A stretch of 64,000 nucleotides of DNA, taken from assembly GCF_910596095.1 (NCBI RefSeq), contig NC_056534.1:7936990-8000989 (forward strand), given 5' to 3'. Shown here in pieces: positions 48,501 to 58,365 of this stretch; positions within the stretch are counted from its first letter, which is position 1, and every line of letters begins with the position of its first letter. The position numbers and the translations under genes are program-made. The DNA is from Thunnus maccoyii. Taxonomy: Eukaryota; Chordata; Actinopteri; Scombriformes; Scombridae. The notes under the pieces are model-generated. The model was given only the letters and a program-made list of their open reading frames with translations, was not told the origin of the DNA and searched no databases.

Positions 48501-48874
48501 GCTCCTCCTACTGGTGGCACTGTGGCACTGGCAGAGATTTATCATGCAAAAGCTTCAAGTCTCAGTCTAAAAAGTAAAATATCTTCTGTAGCAGCTCAGT
48601 GCTGATATAGAGTATAACAGCACTGGGACTTTTAATTACACATGATCACTCCGCTTTACAGGTGTTCTAATAACTGTTAATTACAATAACAAAAATATAA
48701 ACAACGACATTCAGTCTGTTAAGAAAACCAAGCTGAAAACAGTCTTGGAGCAGTTTTATGGATCCATCCGGACAACTAAAGGGGAGCTTTACAACATCAG
48801 CAGCAACCTTGGGCTTTGGGCTGTTTTAAATCATTATGTCGACAAACCTCCAGTTAGCTGTTCATGGAATTTAA

Positions 48875-49684
48875 AGAGGAGCTATTATGCTCATTTCAGC
48901 TCTAAATTTTGATTTTTGGACTTCACTAGAGTAGCTCTGCATGATTCAAAGTTCAAAAAACTCCTTATTTATCTCACACTGGCCCTTCATGCAGCCCCTT
49001 CATATACACAGTTTCTCTTACACTCCGTTTTAGCTCCTGTCTCTTTAAGGCCCCCCTCCGGATGAGCCCACTCTGACCTGATTGGCCAGCTTTACGTATC
49101 AGAGTTGTGTAACTTTTACCGTCATTATTGTGAAGAATTTACAGGAAGTAAAAACATGTTCCTCACTGAATTAGCAGAGCTTTGTTAGCGGCACTAAAAA
49201 TGGTCGAAACAACAACATATGGAGCTATTTGGAGCTATGTGTTTAGCGGATCAGTTAGAAATAATGCAGGGAGGAATAGTACAAGCAGAAAGAGCCACAG
49301 TGAGATGTTTTATGTAAAGCTGCAGACAACCAGCACACCTCCAACAGGTAAACTACTTGTTTTACTTTGCTGTGCTGTGTAATAGCGTTGTGGCTTGATG
49401 TAACTAATCCCAGAGTGGAGCAGCGAACTCGCGTGCTGTGGACATAGCAGATGTCCATATAAGGAAATCCGTTACGAACTGACGTCAGCTCGGGCTGAAA
49501 GTAGAAAAAACCGTTGGAAATCGAGCGTTCAGAGCAGTCTGAAGCCAGGGCTTTCTGCTCACAGGGATTACTGCTACATACGTTTACCTCATTATTTGAC
49601 ACATTGGGCACTTTTAACAAGAACATCTGACATTGTGACATTATATATATGTCTGAAAATAAGGAAAAGCATAATGCATCCTCT
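48875..49684. mobile_element. MITE with TTAA target sites (family C)
   Basis: The left end agaggagctattatgc and the reversed right end agaggatgcattatgc match at 13 of 16 positions. TTAA flanks both sides (48871-48874 and 49685-49688). Internal words tagctcctgtctctttaagg and ctgacctgattggccagctt are typical of a common teleost MITE. A 205-codon minus-strand frame spans part of it but looks accidental. Confidence 0.7.
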
Positions 49685-49939
49685 TTAACGCAGGACCAAG
49701 AATTCATATCAGCTAATGTTTTCAAAGGTGTTGTAAAAGAGATTAGAAGGGCAGGGAAAGACAAAACAACATACCACCCCACGATTTCACCTGAAGTCCA
49801 CCGCATCTGAAAATATTCTGCAACACTAAGTCCAGACAATCCAAAACGTTTACTGAACAAGGTCTGGTACAATATTCAGTTGCACTTAAGATGTAGGAGG
49901 GGAATTGGGATCTCAAACCTGACTCATTCATCCTAAAGT

Positions 49940-50330
49940 GTGACGAGAATGGAGCATTTTACCATGGCGCTGAGCGAAAAAACGAAAAATCATAATGACC
50001 CACTGGAGAGAGACAGAGAAAATCGGAGGGGCGCTATGTTTGAGGAACGAGGAAATCCCCTCTGCCCGATAGCATTTCTTGAAAAATTCCTGAGCAAAAT
50101 TTTGCCTGGTGCAAAAGCCCTCAATCTGCAGTCCAGCAGGGTAACAGCTGCGACAGACAGCTTCTAGTGTACTGACATTCCCCTGGGAATAAACCAGCTG
50201 TCACAGATGTTACTCAGGATGTGCAAAGAGGCAGGGACACACATGTCTTACACCAACCACAGCCTGAGAGCCACTGTCATACAGAAACTGTCTGATCGAG
50301 GTGAGGGAGATCATGGCAGTGAGTGGGCAT
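49940..50330 (+). mobile_element. Crypton-type tyrosine recombinase fragment
   Basis: Translation of 49940-50165 gives FEERGNPLCPIAFLEKFLSK and ends in a stop. Shortly after, in another frame (about 50175-50305), comes TDIPLGINQLSQMLLRMC, then YTNHSLRATVIQKLSDRG. The YTNHSLRAT block holds the HxxR pair of tyrosine recombinases and is the hallmark of the DUF3504 domain of Crypton DNA transposons and the host genes derived from them. The upstream catalytic Arg region and the final Tyr are not seen. It is a single, frame-broken fragment of about 130 codons. Confidence 0.65.
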
Positions 50331-50793
50331 AGGTGAGATGCTTTATATAAACATACAGAGACTACGATGTAAATTGTGATTTATAAGTTGCGAAACATAA
50401 AAATATAAACAAAAAACTTGTTTGTCTTGCAGTTCTGAAAGCTTGCTAAAAAGTTATTGGAGACCCTCCATGGAGAGCAGGAAACAACAGTTCTGTCTGA
50501 TCAAGCTGTTAAGTCATCGGAATCACACATGCCACCAAAGTGACTGGTTGCACAATAAATTGAAACATCAGATAAATGTATGTGATACAAATTAGCTGAC
50601 CTCCTGTAATTTGTAGCTTTACACAAAGTAGCACGCTAGTGTGCAGGAAAATGTTTATGTATTGCTTGGAAACAGTCCAGGCCCAGTCCAGTTGCAGAAC
50701 TATTTGTGTTGGTGGAGCCAAATAAATGATTAAAAAAACAAACAAATCATAATCTGTTTTCGCTTATTACTGTTAACTAATAAATGGCTCTTG

Positions 50794-50972
50794 TAGAACG
50801 CAATATCACTCTTGAGGTCGTACTGTTATACCGAATATCAGCACGGCTGTGATTATCTTCGGCACTTGGCCTGCAGCTTTGTTCCTATGACTGAACCACA
50901 GCTGTGCTGATGATATTCAGGATAACAAGCACTCCTTCTTGTGTGATATTGATATTGTGTGTGATTGCGTTA
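50794..50972. mobile_element. Foldback (palindromic) element
   Basis: The left arm (gaacgcaatatcactcttga to aatatcagcacggctgtg, 50796-50851) matches the reversed right arm (accacagctgtgctgatgat to gtgtgatatt, with attgcgtt at the outer end, 50895-50972) with scattered mismatches. The short centre is 50852-50894. Non-coding, probably a small MITE. Confidence 0.6.
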
Positions 50973-51996
50973 CATTGCCTTTTTGTATTGTTTTACATAA
51001 GTTTACATTTGGGCCGCCAAAAATGTACTTTGGCCACTAAATTTAAGGGCTTGTTGGTCCATGAAGCCAATGCTTAAAAATATTCGCGTCTATCCCTGAA
51101 AATGCATGATTTGTTCAGCCAGATGCCCAAACTGTTTGAGCATAATTAGTTTCACATATGTATGTATGTCTTGTCTCAAATCATCTTTTATTTCTTCCTA
51201 TTCTTTCTGAATGACAAAGATCATACCAAAATTTTCAGTTAAACTAAAAACATATAGAAATCTGTTATTGCAAATAAAAATACATTAAAACACATACAAG
51301 GCCTCACCTAAGATCCTGGTGACACTAGGTGTTGGATCGACATTGTCCTCCCAAGAAAAACGGCACAATAGGTCGTAATGTCAGTTGCCCAAAACAACAT
51401 ATAGTTATATTTGAGTGACAGATGCCATCTAGTGGCTGTAGTAATTATGACCCAGAGCAGTGGCGCAGTTGAGATGACGTCCATACAAGTTGACAAATGT
51501 CCTCATCCTGGGGGCGAGTGGGGTGGACGCGGAATATAACCTGCAGTTGACTTTGCCACATTTCCAACTGCTAGTCGAGACAGTTTTTTAAAAACCATAA
51601 CTACGATCGTTCCATAACCTTAACCCTGTGGTTATTATTGTAGCCATGACAATGAAGGTTGTCCAACTTTAAGCAGTAGTAACTTTAACCCACACCACAT
51701 TTCTCTAATCTTAACAAAGTGCTCATTTTAACCCAAACCATGATCTTTCCCTAAACCTTCCCTAAAGGCCAAATGAATAGTATTTGTCGGTTCCAGTTTA
51801 TAAACACAACATTGAAAGTTTGCCCCTCCTCCCCGGTTCAATGTCACCAGAAGTGGTGCAGCGCTATGTCACTATGTCTTTATACAGTCCCGACCTCACA
51901 CCCTTTGTACTGATACAGATATAGACACAGACACCGTCACACACTTCTAGTAGGTCATAAGTGTTGATTGTGAGGGATTATTTTTGTAAATAGAAT
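50973..51996. other. No gene; probable older repeats
   Basis: No gene is seen. The part at 51305-51850 (tgccatctagtggctgtagt, ccataaccttaaccctgtgg) has words common in dispersed fish repeats, but I could not set ends. Confidence 0.35.
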
Positions 51997-52246
51997 AGTA
52001 AATGGACCACACTTACATAGCACCTTTCTAGTCTTCCGACCATTTAAAGCCCCCGTTTACACTAGCAGTCACATTCACACACTGATGGCAGCAAGTTACC
52101 ACACAGGGTGCTGGTGCAGTCATTGGGAGGAAATTGGAGTTCAGTATCCAAGGACACTTCAACATGAGGACTAGAGGACCCGGGAACCGAACTGTCAATA
52201 TTCCGATTAGTGGACTACCCGAGCTACCTCCTTAACCACAGCCGCC
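51997..52246 (-). mobile_element. tRNA-derived SINE (copy 2, diverged)
   Basis: Same family as 39471-39778: the minus strand starts ggcggctgtggttaaggagg, keeps tccactaatcgg, and ends ...aaggtgctatgtaagtg. It is shorter and more diverged, so older or internally deleted. Confidence 0.7.
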
Positions 52247-52524
52247 CCTTGTAAGAGTCTATACTAGGGGTGCGCTTGAATATGAATACATTATTCCACA
52301 AAGCACAAATAGTGTTTTTTTTTTTTAACAAATATTTGTTTCATACAAATATTTTAAAAATTATTTGTTTTTGGGAAGGAGGTAACCATGTTGCCCACAT
52401 GAAAAAGGGAAGTAAACACTCCTGCTGACATTTTAGTTACTGTCTGAATTATCAGTTAAATCATCAAATAAAAAAAGGTTCTGTGATTAATTTTTTTCAG
52501 ACCCTTTATGACAGGTGTGGAAAA

Positions 52525-52596
52525 GGGGGTATAGCTCAGTGGTAGAGCATTTGACTGCAGATCAAGAGGTCCCCAGTTCAAATCTGGATGCCCCCT
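52525..52596 (+). tRNA. tRNA-Cys (GCA), array copy 1
   Basis: 72-nt cloverleaf with anticodon GCA at 52557-52559, A box tagctcagtggtag and B box gttcaaatc. The T stem reads cccag/ctgga, leaving one mismatch at its outer pair, unlike the other copies. Confidence 0.9.
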
Positions 52597-52743
52597 GTAT
52601 TCCAAAGGCACCCATGTGTCATGTAGAAGAGGAGAAAATCCTCCTGCTGACATTTTAGTCACTGTCTTAATGATCAACTTAATTAGTAAAGAAAAAGGTT
52701 CTGTGATGAATTTGTTGTGACCCTTTATGACAGGTGCATGAAA

Positions 52744-52815
52744 GGGGGTATAGCTCAGTGGTAGAGCATTTGACTGCAGATCAAGAGGTCCCCAGTTCAA
52801 ATCTGGGTGCCCCCT
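52744..52815 (+). tRNA. tRNA-Cys (GCA), array copy 2
   Basis: Canonical copy: acceptor gggggta/tgccccc, anticodon GCA at 52776-52778, T stem cccag/ctggg, T loop ttcaaat, discriminator T. Confidence 0.97.
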
Positions 52816-52967
52816 GTACTCTAAAGGCAGCCATGGTTGCCCACATGGGGAAGAGGAGGACGTCCTCCTGCTGACATTTTAGTCACTGTCTTAATGATCA
52901 GCTTAATTAGTAAAGAAAAAGGTTCTGTGATGAATTTGTTGTGACCCTTTATGACAGGTGCATGAAA

Positions 52968-53039
52968 GGGGGTATAGCTCAGTGGTAGAGCATTTGACTG
53001 CAGATCAAGAGGTCCCCAGTTCAACTCTGGGTGCCCCCT
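52968..53039 (+). tRNA. tRNA-Cys (GCA), array copy 3
   Basis: Fully paired cloverleaf. The T loop is ttcaact instead of ttcaaat, shared with copies 5 and 10. The B box still fits GTTCRANNC. Confidence 0.95.
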
Positions 53040-53191
53040 GTCCTACAAAGGTAGCCATGTTTGCCCACATGGAGAAGAGGAGAAAAACTTCCTCCTGACA
53101 TTTTAGTTACTGTCTGAATCATGAGTTAAATTATCAAATAAAAGGTTCTGTGATGATTTTTTTTCTGACCCTTTGTAGTAGGTCTTTGAAA

Positions 53192-53262
53192 GGGGGTATA
53201 GCTCAGTAGTAGAGCATTTGACTGCAGATCAAGAGGTCCGCAGTTCAAATCTGGGTGCCCCT
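53192..53262 (+). pseudogene. Decayed tRNA-Cys (GCA), array copy 4
   Basis: 71 nt. It lacks one C of the 3' acceptor strand (tgcccc), has a T-stem change (cgcag against ctggg) and a D-loop change (agtagta). The acceptor cannot pair fully, so it is probably not functional. Confidence 0.75.
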
Positions 53263-53415
53263 GTACTCTAAAGGCAGCCATGGTTGCCCACATGGGGAAG
53301 AGGAGGACGTCCTCCTGCTGACATTTTATTTACTATCTTAATCATCAGTTAAATTGGTAAAGAAAAAGGTTCTGTGATGAATTTTATTCTGACTCTTTGT
53401 AACATGTGCGTGAAA

Positions 53416-53487
53416 GGGGGTATAGCTCAGTGGTAGAGCATTTGACTGCAGATCAAGAGGTCCCCAGTTCAACTCTGGGTGCCCCCT
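53416..53487 (+). tRNA. tRNA-Cys (GCA), array copy 5
   Basis: Fully paired cloverleaf with T loop ttcaact, identical to copy 3 in the gene body. Confidence 0.95.
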
Positions 53488-53639
53488 GCCCTACAAAGGT
53501 AGCCATGTTTGTCCACATGGAGAAGAGGAGAAAAACTTCATCCTGACATTTTAGTTACTGTCTGAATCATGAGTTAAATTATCAAATAAAAGGTTCTGTG
53601 ATGATTTTTTTTCTGACCCTTTGTAGTAGGTCTTTGAAA

Positions 53640-53711
53640 GGGGGTATAGCTCAGTGGTAGAGCATTTGACTGCAGATCAAGAGGTCCTCAGTTCAAATCT
53701 GGGTGCCCCCT
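53640..53711 (+). tRNA. tRNA-Cys (GCA), array copy 6
   Basis: The T stem is ctcag/ctggg, one C-G replaced by a U-G wobble. Otherwise canonical. Confidence 0.93.
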
Positions 53712-53863
53712 GTACTCTAAAGGCAGCCATGGTTGCCCACATGGGGAAGAGGAGGAGATCCTCCTGCTGACATTTTAGTTACTGTCTTAATGATCAGCTT
53801 AATTAGTAAAGAAAAAGGTTCTGTGATGAATTTGTTGTGACCCTTTATGACAGGTGCATGACA

Positions 53864-53935
53864 GGGGGTATAGCTCAGTGGTAGAGCATTTGACTGCAGA
53901 TCAAGAGGTCCCCAGTTCAAATCTGGGTGCCCCCT
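53864..53935 (+). tRNA. tRNA-Cys (GCA), array copy 7
   Basis: Canonical, identical to copy 2 in the gene body. The base pattern just upstream (gacag) differs from the usual gaaag. Confidence 0.96.
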
Positions 53936-54089
53936 GTACCCCAAAGGTAGCCATGGTTGCCCACATGAAAAAAGGAGAAAAACCTCCTCCTGACATTTTA
54001 GTTACTGTCTGAATCATCAGTTAAATTATCCAATAAAAAAAGGTTCTGTGATGAATTTTTTTCGGACCCTTTATAACAATTGTATGAAA

Positions 54090-54161
54090 GGGGGTATAGC
54101 TCAGTGGTAGAGCATTTGAGTGCAGATCAAGAGGTCCCCAGTTCAAATCTGGGTGCCCCCT
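54090..54161 (+). tRNA. tRNA-Cys (GCA), array copy 8
   Basis: Canonical except that the first base of the anticodon loop is G instead of C (gtgcaga). The anticodon GCA is unchanged. Confidence 0.92.
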
Positions 54162-54305
54162 CTCCTACAAAGGTAGCCATGGTTGCCCATATGGAGAAGA
54201 CAAGAAAGCTCTCCTGCTGACATTTTAGTTACTGTCTTAATCATCAGTTAAAGAAAAAGGTTCTGTGATGAATTTGTTGTGACCCTTTATGACAGGTGCA
54301 TGAAA

Positions 54306-54377
54306 GGGGGTATAGCTCAGTGGTAGAGCATTTGACTGCAGATCAAGAGGTCCCCAGTTCAAATCTGGGTGCCCCCT
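54306..54377 (+). tRNA. tRNA-Cys (GCA), array copy 9
   Basis: Canonical. Gene and following spacer closely repeat copy 2. Confidence 0.97.
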
Positions 54378-54529
54378 GTACTCTAAAGGCAGCCATGGTT
54401 GCCCACATGGGGAAGAGAAGGACGTCCTCCTGCTGACATTTTAGTCACTGTCTTAATGATCAGCTTAATTAGTAAAGAAAAAGGTTCTGTGATGAATTTG
54501 TTGTGACCCTTTATGACAGGTGCATGAAA

Positions 54530-54601
54530 GGGGGTATAGCTCAGTGGTAGAGCATTTGACTGCAGATCAAGAGGTCCCCAGTTCAACTCTGGGTGCCCCC
54601 T
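54530..54601 (+). tRNA. tRNA-Cys (GCA), array copy 10
   Basis: Same body as copies 3 and 5, with T loop ttcaact. Confidence 0.95.
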
Positions 54602-54753
54602 GCCCTACAAAGGTAGCCATGTTTGTCCACATGGAGAAGAGGAGAAAATCCTCCTCCTGACATTTTAGTTACTGTTTGAATTATCAGTTAAATTAGTAAA
54701 GAAAAAGGTTCTGTGACAAATTTTTTGTGACCCTTTATGATAGATGTGTCAGA

Positions 54754-54825
54754 GGGGGTATAGCTCAGTGGTAGAGCATTTGACTGCAGATCAAGAGGTC
54801 CCTAGTTCAAATCTGGGTGCCCCCT
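54754..54825 (+). tRNA. tRNA-Cys (GCA), array copy 11
   Basis: The T stem is cctag/ctggg with one U-G wobble. Otherwise canonical. It is the last copy; the repeat decays after about 54930. Confidence 0.94.
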
Positions 54826-54930
54826 GTACTCCAAAGGCAGCCATGTGTGCTCACATGGAGAAGAGGAGAAAATCCCCCTGCTGACATTTTAGTTACTGTC
54901 TGAATTATCAGTTAAATTAGTAACTTTTTA

Positions 54931-56480
54931 CTTTTAACTAGTTAATTCATATTTGAATACAAATACAAATAATTTAGCTGCCTCATCAAACAATGATACA
55001 AATAAAAATACTGGGCCCTCTGCACTTCCCTAGTCTACACATTGATCAAAGAGAGCCAAGACGTTTGGCCAATTACTGCTGATAGAGGCACCAGATTAAA
55101 AACATCCTATACATCATTCTGGAGTGCACATGGTCAAACTATATTTGGTATTTGGTTGTTTAATTTGGAGGACTTTGTGCTTGGATCAGAATTTCTTTGC
55201 TGTCAAGCTAATTAACAAGCTGCCAAGCTAGCAACATTAGCTAGCTCTAAGAAGTCTGCTGTGTTGCTAACTATTAAGACAAAGCACATTAAAGAACACA
55301 GATACACCAACATAGGCTGTGACAAGACTGCCTGATATTCAAATCATAGGATTTCTGCATTCATTTTACTAGAGGTAGAATTGTATATGAAACAGCTCAC
55401 ATTGTCCCAGAGGCCACTCACAGTACTGCAACAAAAAAAATCCCCTGAGGACCAAACAGCATTTTCCCCATAGACCACCGTTATTAGAGACGTCTGTAAA
55501 ACTGTTGATAGAATGCCTCAGAGTGGAAACAAGGTCTATAATTTTCTTTGTATTATGATTTTTTAATTCATGAAGGTTTTATATCTGTAAAACTTTCAAA
55601 GAGCCAAGTAAAGTGATTCATCCTAATGTAAAGTAAATGTGCCGAATGGAAGCAACACAGAAACTCGGAAACTTCTGGGCTTATGCGCCTGGCAAGCAAT
55701 TTTCACTCAAGTGAGTAGGTGCCATCTATGAGTCCACTATCTCGTTCCTATCACACATCCATGATTCACCCCCTTAGAGGTCAACACTGTTACTGTAAAA
55801 CATTTTGTCATTGGTAAAACCATAGTAACCATAGTGAAAGATTAGCTCGAATTTAAGCCTACCTCCATGAGCAATTGGTGAAAAAATGGTCGTGTGAGTT
55901 AAGAGAGGCCCACCCTTAACCTAAAATTCAACTTCATCAGAAAACATGTAGGTGAGGACAGATTTAAAACATTAAAACATTACAAAATCCTTTTTTATCG
56001 TAATTCACATCAAAACCAAACAGCTCAGTGATGGCAAGAGAAATGGGAATTTTCCAAGAAGTGTCGGATTAGTTACTCTGTGCTGGGTAAGCATGGGAAT
56101 GGAGAGCTGGATGCATGGATGGAGTAATGTAAGTAGAGGTCAGGGATTAGGTAAGCAGCAGAGTGAAGGATTTCCAGACGGGAGAGTAATCTAGACGTGT
56201 CGATATTCATCCTCTGGGGAAAAAAAAAACGGGCAAGGAGATTATCTTGATAATGATTGCGTAATCTCAGTGTGTGTGTGCGTGTATGTGTGTGTTATGG
56301 CGAGCAGACGGCACAATTAGTCATTCACTCAGTCATGCCCTCAGGCTGCGACTAGACACATACACACACGTCACATCAGGCATGCAGCTACAAAGCTACA
56401 TACACACTTTTACACACACCAAACCATTGATGAAAGACCTGCGGTGTTACTTTCTCAACTGTGGTTTAATGGATTGGATT
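54931..56480. other. No gene recognised
   Basis: Intergenic-type sequence after the tRNA array. Nothing was supported beyond a short (gt) patch at 56272-56293. Confidence 0.45.
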
Positions 56481-57060
56481 TTCCCCTTTTCTCTCCCTCC
56501 CTCTCTCTTTGCCCCCATTTTTCCTCTTTTTCTCTTTTTTTCATCTTTCCTTTCCTTTCACTAGTTTCTCCCCACTTCCCTCTTTACTTCTTTCCTTCCT
56601 TTCCATCCTCAATCTTCCTCACTGCTCCCTCTTTACTTTCTGCATTCCTCCTCTCATCCAATTGCCCTGTTGTCTGTCATCATTTCTTTCCTTCCTCCTT
56701 TCCTTATTCCTTCGTGCTTCCATCCCTTCAGTTCTTCTTTTCCTCCTTTGATCCTCATTACATTCTTTGCCATTTCTTTCCTTCAATCCTTTGCACACCA
56801 CCTGCCCTCTGTTCTTCCTCTTCATCAATTGCTTCTTCTTTCTTCCCATCCTTTGTTCCCCTTGTCACCTTGCTCCTTCTCTCCTTTTTATCATCACATC
56901 TTCCCTCTCCTCTCTCTTGTCTTGTCATCCTTTCTTCCTTCTACCCTCCTGTCCTCCCTTTCCCACTTTTTTATCCTCAGTCAATCCATTTCTACCTTCC
57001 TCCTCCTCTTTTCTTCTCTCCTCAGTTCTTCCCTCTATCCAACGTCTTTCCATAATTCCA
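56481..57060. repeat. Long pyrimidine-rich tract
   Basis: About 580 bases that are overwhelmingly C and T on the plus strand, built of irregular ttcc/cttc/ctcc words with scattered A and G. The long open frames across it in several registers (up to 203 codons, all F/L/S/P-rich) follow from this composition and are not genes. Confidence 0.85.
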
Positions 57061-58200
57061 CAACTAGTCATGTTTGTTCTAGAAACCTAAACCATTATAA
57101 TCCAATTAAAGGAATTATCAAATTATCTGGCTAGACTTACGGTGTCACTCCTTTTCACCATCTCTTTCCCAGCACTCGTCTTATCCTCATCCTTCCCTCC
57201 TTCTTTTACACGTTCATACACTTCTCAGGGGTTTAATCAATGATATCACTGCATTTGAATTTCCCCTTTTCTTCCATTGTCTGAGTGCTGTAAATCCCCC
57301 CCCATTTGTTATGTTGGAATAGTCTTTTCCATAACTTACAATGGCCCATTAAACACTTGTGTCTGTATATGCATGAGTGTGTCTATTTGGGAACATTTGC
57401 CTCATCCTTCTACTGAAAAGAAACTATTTTAAGATGAACGTGTGTCAGAGAGACACAGTGTGTTCGTGTGAGTCTACAATAAGGTCAGACATTAATTGTC
57501 TTGCGGGGAAATATGTCCTTGTAACTTTGTTACTGTATATGCCATTGACATTGGAAATTATGTGGAGAAATGCTTCTGACAATTAACAGAAGCTGTTTTT
57601 CACCTTGCCTGTGTTTTTTCAATTATTTCCACTGAGGCATGAAATATTCAAATGAAAACGCAATGTCCTCTAAGGCTACCATAATTTGTAAGAACTCTAT
57701 TGTTTCCATTAAGATCCAAGGGTGAAAAAACTGAGCTATGTGAGTTTGAATATTTGATCAGAAAACAATGCTATGATGAAGCCTTAAAGGTAAATTATGA
57801 TTTCATATAACCTTGGTCTTTTTTTAAAGTTTTGGTAATCAGTAATAATGGCATTGTGCGCACCTAAGTTAATTGTTGAGAATTGGGAACATAGCGATAT
57901 CATTAAAAACAGTTGAATGAGGCAAAAAAATATACAATAAAATATGCAGATTTTAAACAAGACCCAATATTGACTTATTTAAAAGAAAAAAAAATACTAC
58001 TCAACCTGTGCATTGTAACAACTCAACCTTCACCGGACAAGGACATCAATATTGCACAAATCTGAAAAACCTGTATTGCAATGCCATTGTGTCATGACAA
58101 TATAACACTCCACAGATCAATGAAATCACTCCGCCAAAGGCTGACAGGGATTGGTTGGGGTTTAACATGCACCTCACGTCTCTGGTGTCTTGGTTATAGT
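57061..58200. other. No gene recognised
   Basis: AT-rich sequence without a supported feature. A long-terminal-repeat remnant may occupy the last 100 bases or so before the fossil at 58212. Confidence 0.4.
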
Positions 58201-58211
58201 AAGAACTCAAC

Positions 58212-58365
58212 ATGGTGTCAGAAATGGGATCAATTCTGATTCTATGAGAGAGACGTTGCTGAGAGAAGTAGGCATCTCTCTGGAAAAAGCCATAATCATT
58301 TGTCAAGCATCGGAAATGACCGAGGCACAACTGAAACAGATGCGTGAGGAAGATAAGCACGCATA
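58212..58365 (+). mobile_element. Fossil fragment of a Ty3/Gypsy-type LTR retroelement
   Basis: tggtgtcagaaatgggatc at about 58213 looks like the primer-binding-site region that follows a left LTR. Shortly after comes a short gag-like run (LLREVGISLEKAIIICQASE). Most of the element is absent, so this is a heavily reduced, broken and probably old remnant. No second LTR or pol region was seen. Confidence 0.45.

Larger units (their letters stand above)
52380..54930 (+). repeat. Tandem array of about 224-bp units, each with a tRNA-Cys gene
   Basis: Eleven units. Gene starts are spaced 219, 224, 224, 224, 224, 224, 226, 216, 224 and 224 bp. Spacers come in two types: A (ctaaaggcagccatggttg ... 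gtaaagaaaaaggttctg) after genes 1, 2, 4, 6, 8 and 9, and B (ctacaaaggtagccatgttt ... caaataaaaggttctg) after genes 3, 5, 7 and 10. Genes 9-10 and their spacer closely repeat genes 2-3. Partial spacers flank the array. Confidence 0.9.

Noticed and set aside
49255-49872. 205-codon minus-strand frame
   Set aside because: It crosses the end of a TTAA MITE into other DNA, with no domain and no splice support.
52456-54586. Minus-strand frames beginning MNWGPLDLQSNALPLSYTP
   Set aside because: They are the reverse complement of the tRNA-Cys genes. This 'protein' is a known kind of false annotation over tRNA repeats.
56444-57134. Frames of 203, 154 and 107 codons
   Set aside because: They result from the near absence of A and G, hence of stop codons, in the pyrimidine tract. 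Several registers are open at once.
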